A stretch of DNA of 64,000 nt from Ciona intestinalis (lineage: Eukaryota; Chordata; Ascidiacea; Phlebobranchia; Cionidae): assembly GCF_000224145.3 (NCBI RefSeq), contig NC_020175.2, positions 4,816,876 to 4,880,875 on the forward strand, written 5' to 3'. Made by a program: the position numbers and the translations under genes. Positions 1 to 12,600 of this stretch are shown here, one piece after another. The stretch's first letter is position 1. Each line of letters begins with the position of its first letter. The notes below the pieces were generated by a model. That model saw nothing but the letters and a program-made list of their open reading frames with translations. It ran no database searches and was not told where the DNA came from.

Positions 1-534
1 TCCAGGATTGCTCTGGCATTGAGTTTGATGTGGTTGTCGCTGTGATCTTGTCATAACTTGTGGCTCTTCTACTTTGGTCACTTACGAACCAACTTCATTA
101 TTGACTTTCTTTCAGGTTCTTAAGTCTTTGTGTTGTTTGAGTTCGTAACTTGTATTGAAAGTATCAGAAACAAACTAACATTGATATGTTTCACATGCTT
201 CCACCTTATATTCATTACGTGCAAAATTGACGGAGAAGTCGTTGGGGGACGCTTCAATGTCATTGTTGCTGTAACATTTTTATTAGTTGATAGTTTCATC
301 CGCCATGTTTAAAACCAAGTCGCACAAGGAAATAAATCATTGCATTAAAATCAAGTGTGTTATGTAATATAAAAAAAGTTTGGGACAAAATGTCCAGGTT
401 ACAAAACAGCCAGGAATGAAATATAAAGTTTATAAATTTAACAAAACATGGAAAAAAGTTGGACAAATTATGGACAAAACATGGAATAAAAATTTAAATA
501 AAAAAGATGAAAAAAAAGAAGAACATTACTTACT
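1..534. other. AT-rich stretch, no supported gene
   Basis: Only short open frames are present, with no recognisable domain and no convincing exon. Bases 1-120 are less AT-rich and could be the edge of a neighbouring gene, but neither strand gives a recognisable peptide. Confidence 0.4.
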
Positions 535-1790
535 GTATCAAACCACTGCCCAAAATTTATTTTTTCTATGTACCCCTCTTAAATTTTCAAACAAGAATAA
601 ATTTTATGGTTGTAAAAATTGACTTTATTAAGGTTTATGTGAAACACCGTAACATATGTTATTGTAGATATCATTATTATACACATAATTACTGTGTACT
701 CTCATTCTAAATTATACAGATTGTAACAAAATAAAAAAAATACTTTTTCTATGTATAACCTCTCTTTTGCCTGGTTGATTTCTGACATTTTTTTTAACTA
801 GAATGAATTTTAAAATTGTAAAAATCGACTTTATTAAGGTCTATGTGAAACACATCATTGTAATTAAAAAAATGCGAAAGCAAAAACAAATTACCATCGT
901 ATTATATGTTACTGTGGATATCATGATTATACACAAAATTACTTAAAAACCAAACCTGCAAATTTATTAAATTTTTTGTGTTACTAATTTTTTTTCGAAG
1001 AAAGCTGTAATGTACTACTCTCATTCTAAATTATACAGAATTTAGCAAAATCAGGATTTTTTTAAAAATTAAAACAGGTAAAACCGCTGCCCAAAATTTA
1101 TTTTTCCTATGTATACCCTCTTTTTTTGCCTGGTTGATACTTAATTTCTGTCAATTTTTTAAACCAGAATAAATTTCATAATTGTAAAAATTGACTTTAT
1201 TAAAGTTTACGTAAAACACAGCATTGTAAATTAACCGAAAGCAAAAACAAATTACCATCGTATTATATGTTACTGTAGATATCATGATTATACACAAAAT
1301 TACTTAAAAACCAAACCTGCAAATTTATTAAATTTCTTGTGTTACTAAATTTTTTTCGAAGAAAGCTGTAATGAACTACTCTCATTCTAAATTATACAGA
1401 ATTTAGCAAAATCAGGATTTTTTTAAAAATTAAAACAGGTAAAACCGCTGCCCAAAATTTATTTTTCCTATGTATACCCTACTTTTTTGCCTGGTTGATA
1501 CTTAATTTCTGTCAATTTTTTAAACCAGAATAAATTTCATAATTGTAAAAATTGACTTTATTAAAGTTTACGTAAAACACAGCATTGTAAATTAACCTAT
1601 AAAAAAAATGTGAAAGCAAAAACAAATTACCGCCGTATTTTAAGTTACTGTAGATATCATGATTATACACAAAATTACTTAAAAACCAAACCTGCAAATT
1701 TATTAAATTTTTTGTGTTACCTATTTTTTTTTAAGAAAACTTCAATGTACTACTCTCATTCTAAATTCTACAGATTTAAACAAAAAAAAA
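535..1790. repeat. AT-rich satellite, about 360-bp unit
   Basis: A unit of about 360 bases is repeated in tandem. For example AATTACCATCGTATTATATG occurs near 889 and again near 1249, and a diverged third copy starts near 1625. Partial, more diverged units begin near 540. The two central copies are almost identical, which suggests recent duplication or gene conversion. Short open frames inside the array shift between copies and are not genes. It lies downstream of the 3' end of the FHAD1 gene. Confidence 0.8.
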
Positions 1791-2068
1791 TTATTTGGCA
1801 AATTTTGGTAAACATGACATTGTACTACAGTGACACAACTAAACAGTGGTATGAATATTAATGCCACAAAAAACAACAGTATTATAATTTGTAATTTAAT
1901 AATGTGCTATTTAAAAAAGAAGTAAATATTACAGTAAGAGCAAAACTTCATATTTAGTAAAAAAGAGAACAGAATTTAGTTTATGATTCAATACAAACAA
2001 ATCTTTTAGAGAAACAGTTATTTTAAAAGAATGACTTGTTTTAAAATGCTCGTGAAGTGCAGACAGTC

Positions 2069-5000
2069 TTAGTCAAAACAATATTTATCATTTTCTCTTT
2101 CCATTTCTCGTTCGTTGTAAATACTCGATAATTCATCTGTTGGATCGTCAGAAAGAGTTGATTTTAAGTTGACAAGACGAGCAGTTGTTTTACATAAATC
2201 TGATTCTTTCCCATGAACTTTCTGTGTAAACAAAAACACCCAGTGTGAAACAGTTACATAAGTGGTAAGCCAGCACAACAACTACGGAAATGTTTCAAAA
2301 AAATTTAAAAACCCATATGTTCTAAACATTCACAAAATTTGTGTTCAGATTTTGGAAAAAAAAAAATATTGATGCAAAAAAAATCAGTCTTGTATAATAA
2401 GTTCAATAATTAAAACAGGAAGGGTCATACCTGTTTCAAAACATCTATTTCATATTGTTTTCGTTTCATTCTTTCAAGTTGTTTTTGTTGTTTCTTTTCT
2501 GCCTTAAATCTGTTGCCATCAGCTTGGTAAGAAGATCGAGCTTTAGGTGGAGATTGTCTGTAGTCAAGATTTTCTAGATGGAAGGTCTGTGGTGTAATAA
2601 AAATAAGTTGGGTAAGTTGGGTGAGTTGGGTAAGTTGGGTAAGTTGGGTAAGTTGGGTAAGTTGGGTAAGTTGGGTAAGTTGGGTAAGTTGGGTAAGTTG
2701 GGTAAGTTGGGTAAGTTGGGTAAGTTGGGTAAGTTGGGTGAGTTGGGTGAGTTGACTAAGTTGAATAAGTTGAGTGAGTTGGTAGGTTGGTAAGTTGGNN
2801 NNNNNNNNNNNNNNNNNNNNNNNNNNNNNNNNNNNNNNNNNNNNNNNNNNNNNNNNNNNNNNNNNNNNNNNNNNNNNNNNNNNNNNNNNNNNNNNNNNNN
2901 NNNNNNNNNNNNNNNNNNNNNNNACATTTACTTATATTTTGTTACTTCTGCTACCAGGCATAATGTAAATAATCCTTCAATGGCTCATTTAATTTAAAAG
3001 AACGTGGTGCACTAGAATATTTACATTTACAGAAAATGAATATTTACATGTACATAATTCTGTAAAACATTAAACCAAACCAACCTTTCTTTGTTTAATC
3101 ATCTTATTCAACCTCTTCTCAAGTTCAAGAGCTTCCCTGCATCTCACAAGAGCTTCACGGAGATGTTTAACTTCCTCGGCTTTCTCCATTAACTCATGCG
3201 ACATTACTTCAAGTCTCCCGGACTTTTGGGAAGCAAAAGTTTCGGCTTCTCTGAAATTTAAGATGTTTTTGTTGTTTATAAGCCAAACAAATAAAAGATT
3301 AATCTTTATGAAAAATAAAATAAGATCGCCAATTAGTAAGTGTTTCAAGGACAACAAATCTTACCAACTCTTGATCTCCAATTTTAAATTGTTTAAAGTT
3401 TTATTTATTTTAAAAGAGGTTGGTGGGTACAGAGCATTATTTTGTCTTCAAAATAAATAGTCAGCCCTAAATTTACAAAAAACTAAAACAAGGATCAATA
3501 AAAATTGTTTTTATTATTGAATTTAAGCCAGTTAAAGGTTATGTTCTCAAGAATGCTAATTAGAGTAATCAATGTTAAAAATTATCAACATAGAGCCAAA
3601 GTTGCCAACCTTAACTTTGTGAGATCTTTTTCATATCCTTGCAACAATTGTTCCTTTCTATCCAACCTCTGTATCAAAGATTTAATCCTTAATGTTATCT
3701 TTTCAAGATCTGCTCTTCGATTCGCAGACAATCTCTCTCTTTCATCTTGTGGTGCGTGTTGTAGAGATGACATTCCATCAAATGCATTGATACCAAGCAT
3801 ACCACCAACACTGTTCATGAGGTCCATGTACTGAAGAAAAAAGTTTTAGAAATATAAAATAAAATCATGTTAAATAAATGTTAAATTGGTAAAAAAAACA
3901 TTAAAAAGGAAAATGTTAAAAAAAGAAAATGTTAACAAAATTTATATTTGTATAAATATATGATGTTGCCGCCAGGTTATTACAAATCTGAAACAGATTT
4001 TCTGGCAATTATTTGTTTTGTGATCTTGAATTACCAATTATATAACTTACACATCTTTCACTGCATTTCACGCTTTCTTCAATTTGCTCTCTTGTTGTTC
4101 GTTCAATGGAAGCTTGGGTGGTAGCTGACTTGATTTGTTGATGAGCATCGACCACCTGTAAACATCAGTGTTTAATAAACAATAATATATTAAATGAATG
4201 TTACTTATTTATCCTCGATTAGCAGGGTAAAGACAGTAGTTTTAACATCTTTCAAAAAATTGTTCAAGATTTAGAAGGAGTTGAAAGAATTTCATTCTAT
4301 AATGGGACTAAACTTACATCTTGGTCAAGCGACATTTTCTGTTGAAATTGTTTGTCTTCTTCCATAGCTTGCTTGGCACGAATTTCTGATAATTCTTTCT
4401 TCAGAAGAATAACTTGTTGGAGGGCTTGCTCTTGGCTTGGTACTGTGTATAAAACATGCTTGTTAAACAGAGTAACACAAACCATAAACTGGTGTAGTGA
4501 CATAGTGGGCATAGTGCTTGCCTCATAACCAGAAGTTACATTTGGGCCTCAGATCAAAACAATTTAAAAACAATGTCATAGAGCAACAAGTAATGGAAAT
4601 ACAGGGAAGTATTTTCAACATACTTAGTAAGCACCAAATACCTTGGCATAGTTTTTCACCCATATAGCATTAAAAAAGTTAGAAATAAATATATATCAAA
4701 TATATCAACGTACTTGGTGGCCTTATCTGTTCAAGTGCTTTGACTCTAGCTCTCAATTCAGCGAGTGCTTCTCTCTGTTTTAAGATCACATCTTCGTGTC
4801 TTTCCCCACGACATTGGGCTCCCATGGATGACAACTCGGAACTTAGTTTTCCCTAGGAAAGAGTATTATGAGTGATCAATAGGTGACAAGTGCTATAATT
4901 GTATTAAATATAAGATTTCCCCTTCCCTGCTGACTATATGGTTACACTGTGAGTCATTTTATATAAAAATAATATTTTAAATATCAGAGATTTACTTCTT

Positions 5001-8000
5001 TCTCCTTGATTTTATTTTTCTTCTCCAATTCTTTTCTTTCCATCTCTTGTTGTTTGTGTTGCTCTTTTAAACTTAGGTCAAGCTCAGTTGCCGTGCTGTT
5101 AGTTTCCCTCAGTTTGGTTTCATTTAATCTGTGTGGTTTGTTTATTAAGTTATTTACACCTCATGCTCACTGTCAGGTTATAACAAAAGTGTATTTTAAT
5201 ATTTGTATACACCAGACACACATAGTTTATCCATACACCTTATGGTCACTTTGAGTTATAAAATGCATGTATTTTTATATACCAGAAAAAAATAATCAAA
5301 TTTAAATCAAAGTTAAAGTATATTAGTACAGTTTAAAAACAAAAATTTTTACCTCAGTTGTTCTTGCGACAATCTGATTTGTTCTTTTTGCGAGTCGACC
5401 AACCCTGACATTTTCAACAACTGTTGGCGTATTTCGTTCAATTCAACTTCCTGATTCTTGACAAGATTTCTGCAGATACAGTGTTTTTTTAGTAAAAAAA
5501 TGTTTTTGAAAATTTGAGTAGTTTCAGGTAAGTGGGGGTGATAAAAATAGACGGATCGAAATCTTTTTTTTCATAACACCAGTATTAGTATATAGCCGGT
5601 ATTATCGACTATCATTTTACTGATAATTTCCTTCTCTCTGTTGTTTTAGGTAATATACTTTCTTTACTGTGATCGAAAAACAATAAATAAAACTATTTTA
5701 TGCTGTGGGACCCCCTTATGTATAAGATCAAACAATAAAAGTCCAAACCTGTTATGTTCCAGTTCTTGTTTCTGAGACTCACTAAGTTCCCCGATCATGT
5801 CCGACATACGAGATTGTGCGCCGGATAAATCTCGCTTCAAACCAAGGATCGTGTCTTGCTGGACCTAGAATATTCCATATTAAGGTGCTGAATATATTTA
5901 AATGAATTTAACACATATATTCAGGAGTGGCAGGGCTATGACAATCGTTATAACATGGGTGTTATATCTCATACACCTCGTGTTCGCTTACAAATTACCA
6001 CCTATGTTTCTTTGTAGGGAATGGTCATTTTTGTTGCTGAATTTTCATGTAGATTTTATACCTGTAGTTGTCTGTGAGAGTGAGACAACTCAAGTTTAAG
6101 AGCATCAATAGTTTGTTCAAGTATCGTAACATCTTTGTTTGTTGCTTCATATGTTCGTTGGGGAACATGGGTGGCTTCCCTATGTTGTGACTCTGATTCT
6201 GTAGATTAAAATAAATTTTGAGCGTTAATCACAGTTTATGTAGGCTACCCTAATAAAATTATTGTCAAAGAGACAAACAAAAACATGATGTTTAGAACAT
6301 GCCATGAAAAAATTGTGGTAAGTTCAATTAGAAAATTGCACCTCTCAGATAAATTACAACAGAGATAATACAAACATGCCAGCCCATTTGTATAATACAT
6401 TTATCATAAAAAAAAAACTGTTTTTAACACAACTAGTACAACATACTGTTTTTTCTTCCTTCAATTCTTTTAATCTTTTCTTCAGCTTCCTTTCGCTTGT
6501 GGTTTAATTGTTGTAACTTTTCCTCTAATGATACGATGGTTATCGAATGCTGGTGAATTTCCTCCTGGGGTGGTTTATACAGTTAATTTTAATCAGTATT
6601 TAATTGTTACATTAATTGTTATATCGTATATTATAACTTGTAAAGTGACAGCAGAATAAGTTAAAGACATTCATTCATTAATAGTCACAACCACATGCAT
6701 TCAAACACACCATACATTACCTTGTACTGCATAAGATCGTGATCAAAATCTTTCCTTAGTTGTTCCATATTTGCATTCACAGCATTAAGTTCCAACTTAT
6801 ATCTCTTCTCCAATGCTGACATCTCAGTCCTTAGTTCATGCTGAAGGTATTCAAATGTTTAACAACAAAAATAAAGCTATTCGTTTATGAATGGTTTGTA
6901 TTTTACATTTTTATAACTAAGAGCTGTGACAACTTATATATTTTCTGTAATGGTGACTTCTCAGTCTTTAATTCATGTATATATTGAAATAAATAAGATA
7001 GTAAGAAGATAAGCATAACAGGTTGCCCATTTATGATAAACCATTAAGTTTAATTCACCTCAGCTTGTTTATGAAGCTCCCATGTTTTGCACAGCATCTT
7101 GAATTCTATGTTTGTATTCATCTAATTCAATATTCTTCTCTTCCAATAGCTGCAATATAAATAATATAAACCACAACAAATGAACTAAAATAGTAACCTA
7201 GTAAATTTTTTCTGGCAATTTATTTTTTACAATTTGTGTCTATAAAATAGTATAATATTCTATAAGTGTTCAGCTAGAAGTACATTACCCCAACATCCAG
7301 GGTGCTACAACCCATTAATGATCACTGGCTTAGACCAGTGTATGTTAAGTGTAGTTCCTAAAATCACATACACCTATCAAAATCAACATTTAAACTCAGG
7401 ATCATTCGGTAACTTCCAATATAACCATCCAACCACTGAGCAAAGACTCTGGACTTACATTACAATTGCATAACTAAAAAAATTTCCCTTTTTTTCATTG
7501 GGTCACATATCCACCTGTTTAAGTTGATCAACACTGCAGTTAGCAGAAGTAACTTTCTCCTGTTGACTCATTAAAGCTTGAAGTCTTTTCTCTTCTTCTT
7601 TTGCTCGTAACTCTTCCACAGATTTCTCAAACTCTTGTTTTTCTTGCATTCTATAAATACAATCAAGTAATCACAACCAAATTATAGTATCATCATAAAT
7701 CATAATATCTACAAAATATTTCAGTTGGCCAAAAATATATAGGTTTAATTTCTTTCTGTATTTTTTTTTATATGAATTGGGACTCTGTCACTGTAACCAA
7801 TAAAAATCTAAAGTTATATCATGTTCACCTCATTCTTTCCAACTCATCAGCCAATTTCTCTTCGTTTTCTTTGAGCAATTTATTGACATGGCTCTGTAGC
7901 TCCATCTGGTGCGAAGACTCAAGGTCTGCAATTGATTGAACGACTTTCTTCACTTCATTCTTCTCGTGGAGGAGGGCTTGGTGTAAGTGAGATATATGGA

Positions 8001-8602
8001 CAGCTGGGTCTGTAAGTGTGTAAAGCATTAAATAAACATATGATCGTGTTATGTAATCATGTTATACTAATATGTTATCATGGTATATGCATTGACACAA
8101 ACCCTATAGGAAAAAGCTGTTCAACCATAAACAGAGCAGCTTTGATTCTATAAGATTAGTTTAACAAATATTGCTTAATCAAATGGTACTAGGTTCGAGG
8201 TTCGAAAAAAATTATGTTTTGTATTTTAAACACCATGCCGCCCCTTTAATAGTATTGTACAGAAAGCTAACGTCATGATTGGCAGGCAATAATTCTAACA
8301 GTTTCCAAGTTACATAACACTGTGTATCAGTAAGCTGGTTTCACATTAGTGATATATAACCTAATTAATCAATACATCATTACAAGTGCGTAGTTTAAAG
8401 CACACAAGGAGGACAACTATTTTAACAAACAAAACATTAATGATAATCACCATCTTGCGAAGTATCGCTAGAATACGATGTCTGAGCTGAACTGTTTGCT
8501 TTCTTCTGCTTCCTTACTTTACGATGGGAATACTTTGTATATGATGATGCCAGTGGCGATGGGTACCTCGCATATTTCTCAACTTTAACTGGCCCGCTCA
8601 TA
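2069..8602 (-). CDS. FHAD1: FHAD1, C-terminal coiled-coil half (or a separate coiled-coil gene)
   Basis: About 17 exons on the minus strand (for example 8451-8602, 7059-7149, 6721-6843, 3085-3250, 2069-2224) join into roughly 780 residues of almost unbroken Glu/Lys/Gln-rich coiled coil, ending NDKYCFD and a stop at 2069-2071. The upstream FHA-bearing exons add about 600 residues, so the joined length of nearly 1,400 is close to vertebrate FHAD1, as I recall it. The first exon here opens with its own ATG at 8602 ([16 protein letters not shown]), and about 1 kb separates it from the upstream half. The upstream exon ends with one extra base. It reads into this exon in frame only through an internal AG after MSGP, so an independent or alternative start is also possible. 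Exon 7059-7149 is 91 bases long where both neighbours need phase 0, giving an apparent one-base frameshift. A 10-bp minisatellite and an N gap lie in a late intron. Confidence 0.65.
2606..2798 (+). repeat. 10-bp minisatellite (TTGGGTAAGT)n
   Basis: About 19 tandem copies of a 10-base unit TTGGGTAAGT, with decayed copies at both ends, run directly into a 125-base N gap. The array lies in an intron of the minus-strand FHAD1 gene. Each plus-strand unit contains GGTAAGT, a consensus 5' splice donor, but in antisense to the gene. The array is probably longer than assembled. Confidence 0.95.
2799..2923. other. Assembly gap (125 N) at minisatellite
   Basis: A run of 125 N starts at the end of the 10-bp minisatellite. 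It has the same length as the gap in the coding minisatellite at 60627, so the size is probably a default or estimate. Confidence 0.95.
5155..5265 (+). repeat. Dispersed repeat, family A (two diverged units)
   Basis: Contains the family phrases CTCATGCTCACTGTC, ACACCAGACACACAT and ATACACCTTATGGTCACT in an FHAD1 intron. Same family as the 71-bp arrays at 13362 and 41700, but more diverged. Confidence 0.6.
5915..6010 (+). repeat. Dispersed repeat, family C
   Basis: Carries the family C order: GTGGCAGGGCTATGACAATC, then TTATAACATGGGTGTT, then CATACACCTCGTGTTCGCTT and a motif like AAGTTACCACGTATGTAAC. The same order recurs near 16770, 17220, 21500, 22430, 23460, 26830, 29240, 32350 and 55130. 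Confidence 0.65.
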
Positions 8603-9672
8603 CTAAATATTAATACCTTTCTATGTATAAACTTTTTTTAATAGCCTATTATATATATATTGAAGCGCTTGTGACAAATTTAAAAAAAATAAAAATTAAT
8701 TTAAAAATTATGCATTGTAAATCATAATTAAAGTCAATAACCTTTCATCTAAATCTGTTTAATGAAGTTTATTGACATTAACCTGTATATATATCTACAA
8801 TATATAGGCTTCCGCCATTGCTGGCTTGCTGCCACACATTATAAATCAAATTAGTCTGTTCTATCAATTTATTTTTTGCAACTAATGTTTTGATACTTTT
8901 AAAATATAAAGGCTACCTGAAAATAAAGGAGAAACATTTGTTTTTCTATAAACCTGCAAAATTTGACTTAAACACCTGAATAGTATGGGCGGAGTAATGC
9001 CCTCCTATTCTGTGTAATTACATATCTACCCTCAACTATCATATCATGTTTCATACTTTCTTTATGATCAAACAATTGCCATTCATACAAACAATCCTTT
9101 CATACAACCAAACAATCACCAGTAAACCAGAAACAAAGGTTTCCGAGGTTCTTGAGTTGAATTACACGCTTAATTCAATGCTTAGTGCGACATATGTGGA
9201 ACTTGTTGCCAAAGCTAATCAAGCAAGGGTGAGTGAAGTAGTTTAACAATAGTAAGTATGTGAGTTGAATCTAACATGATTGTTTAACACTTAATCTGCC
9301 ATTAAGATCAATTAACAATACATTTAAATGCTGTTGCTATATTAGGCTTTTAATTATCTACAGATAAACTTGATTGCAATGCTTGTTTTAATTAAAAGTG
9401 TAACAAAATTCTTATTTTTTTACACTAAAAATACGCCAGTCATTCGTCAAGTTTTTTGCAGTTACTTATGTACTACAAATGTAATGCTTTATCATACTTT
9501 TTTAATAATCTACAAAACCGGCACCCCACACTTTGCTACGTAAGCAACGTTTAGTGTTAACTCATAAGATTTTTAATCTGTCTCTAAACCCCCTAAGACT
9601 AGATTACTATGAAAGACATGGAACAAAAACATCTTTATTATTAAATAATGAAAATTGTCATTAAACACTTAC

Positions 9673-12600
9673 TTTCATCACTGATTGTGACATCATAACC
9701 AGCTTCACAAAGTGCTGAGTCAACTTGTTCTAACCATGACTTCTCACTTTTCATATAACTTGCAAATACTTGGAATATCCATGCCAGAGATTCATGAATG
9801 TCAAGCGTGGATAATAAAACCTGGGATTCTTCACTGAGTAGCTTTGTATGGTGGCCTCTGCTTGATATTCGATCCTGATGAAAATAAGATTGTTTTACCA
9901 AATTGAAAGTATGAATAATTTTTTAAAAAATAACAGAAAAGCTCTCTCAGACGTACAGTATGCCTGGCAACAAGTGTACATATGGCAGACACAGTGTGTT
10001 AGAGAAATAGACCAAAATCTACAAGGACCTCACCCATATAGAATGGTATATAATCATATATGATGCATACCGTAAGTTCATTGAGTATCTGTTGACAAGT
10101 TTCATGAGTTTGATTTATGTCAGCAAGATCTGAATCTTTTAAACGAACTTCATCTTCGAGTTTACGAATCTTGTCGTGACTTTCGGTTCTGAGAAATATT
10201 TGCGATATTCAAAAGAAATATAAGTCAAGTTTAAACAAGATTGTTCTGTTGCATAGAAGATAGAAGCCTGAGGTTTCATGTCCCAACCCAGCTTTTGAAT
10301 AAAAATTAATAAAAAAAGTATTTCAAAATAAAAAAATATATTTAAGCTGTAATCTCATCTTTCTAACATCAGAACTTTGGAATGAGTATTTCCAATTGTG
10401 CCATGTTAAGATTTAGATTTTTCCGCCGGAAGGCAATATTGTACTAACTTTTTTCCTAAATTCTCTAGTTGCACAAATATTCTAAGAAATCTTAAGAAGT
10501 TATATTAGCATCTTCACCTGTTCTCGATGATCTTCTTTAAATCGCCGAACAATTTATCATCAACTACTGCATCCAGATCATCAGGAGCAGCTATCCCTGG
10601 TGCTGAGTAAACTACACGGACACATCTGGTGTGGAATCGCGCAAGCTAAAAACAAGGTTGAATTTTTATGGATGAATTGAAATTATTCTTACAAATGTTT
10701 TACATGAAAGGAATTATTATGTGTAAATTTATATGGAATTCAAAGTATTACGATTATTAATGAAATATGATTATATTGTGCTCAGTCAGCGTATGCGGTA
10801 ACTTCATACACGATACACCATGTAAAATATTCATTTTACCAGTAAGGGGCAATAGGCCAACTATGGCCTAAATCTCCTACCCCAGGTATAACAAGTCAGA
10901 AGAACACTATTATTTCTGAGCCACCATATTTTTAAAGATATAACCAAAAAGGGCAACAATAGTCATTATAGCACAGGTGTTCTGTTTTCTTACACCAATA
11001 GAATGTTACATCATAAAACACCAACATTTAAAATAAACTTCCATTTAATACAAACCTGTGATTTTGAATGTTCAATATCAACTCTTAGCAAGCGTTCTTG
11101 TCGCTGAACTTCATAATATTTCTGTTTAAATTCTTCACTCTCCTTTAATGCTGAGGTTTTTTCTTCAACTGTTTGCTGATTAACCGCTTGTTGCTTGCTT
11201 ACTTCTTCTTTGTATTTTTGCAGCAATTCAAGTTGGTCTCCGGCTCGACAGTCGAGAGATTTTAGTTTCTGTGGAAAATTAATAAATGAATGAACAATGA
11301 AATTTATTTATTCTCCTGTGGGGGGGGGGGGTAAATGTTAAATCAATTGTTTGCATTTAAATTGTTTGAAGCATGATATTAATCTAGATCTAATAAAGCT
11401 ATTTTGTTAAAATTCATTTGTAAACCATCATTCTTTCAAAAGACCTTCATTAGGATAACGGCAGAAAAGTTTTTCCTTAGTTTCATAATATTGTCCAACA
11501 ACAACAGTTTATTTTACATCTACTGTTGGCAATTATTCTACTTACAAGTTTGAGATCTTTGACTTCTTTAGTAAGCGCGCTATTCAACTCATCTTTGCTT
11601 TTATCTTGATGGAGTTGAGTGAACTAGAAGCAATTAATATGAAGCAGCTACAATTACAAGCAATACTACATACATGAGGTTTAAATCAATAACAATAAAT
11701 GGGAAAAGGTCTTGAAGTAATTAAATGGAAACTAAAGCATGTTATACAGCTGTAAATGCTCTTATAATACATGGTGTATTTATGTAAGTACATGAATGGG
11801 TGTAAATTGAAATTCATTATGTTTACATTAAATTACCTACTTACTGCCATTAGATTAGTTTTAAACTAGTTTGTAATTATTGGAGGGGGGGTTTTATTTT
11901 TAAATTATTGTTCTAATTTAAACTGTGTAGTCAGTATGTTGATTCTGATTTTGTATCTTATTGCCTAAGATGTTTCCTAAAAAGTTTAGGAACCCATTTT
12001 ATGTATAGTGTTTGCAAGAAGTGACTATATGACTATGTCTATTTGAACACCAACCTTGGATGAGATGGATAAAAGTTGAATGTCTTTCTGTTTAAGTTCA
12101 TTTTTAACATGAGCCAGTTCTTCGGTTTTCTTCTGCAATTTCAAATCTTTTGTAGAAATTTCTTTTTGTAAAGATTGGATGAGACCTGGAACAATACAAC
12201 CATGTTTATAGTTTAGTAGTTCAATTGGTACTTGAGGGATTTGAAAGGGAAACAAAACAAAACGTATATTCATAACTCAAAACGGACCATTGTTGTTACT
12301 CTATGAGCTACATGTGTGGCCCAAATGCAAAGGATCTACTTTTTTTCTTTTAATTGCAACTTTTCAATAACAAGGGTTTTGTTACAATTGTCATATGTGC
12401 ACATTTATGCAATTACAATCTAAAAGAGTGTAAGTTTCATTGAACTGTAAAATAATCAAGATTTGTTAACAAAAACAAATACTAATAATTCATATAACCC
12501 AAAATTACCTTGTGACATAATGTGTTCACGTTTCAAAGCATCCAGTTCTTGACGCAAATCATGAATTTTATTTTCTTTGTCTGAGAGCTGAGTTGTTAAT

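Noticed and set aside
1-70. Possible minus-strand exon at the left edge
   Set aside because: The translations in all frames match nothing I recognise, and there are no clear splice sites.
9046-9246. 66-residue plus-strand open frame
   Set aside because: No domain, no splice support and no similarity I can see; it lies in the interval between the two FHAD1 halves.
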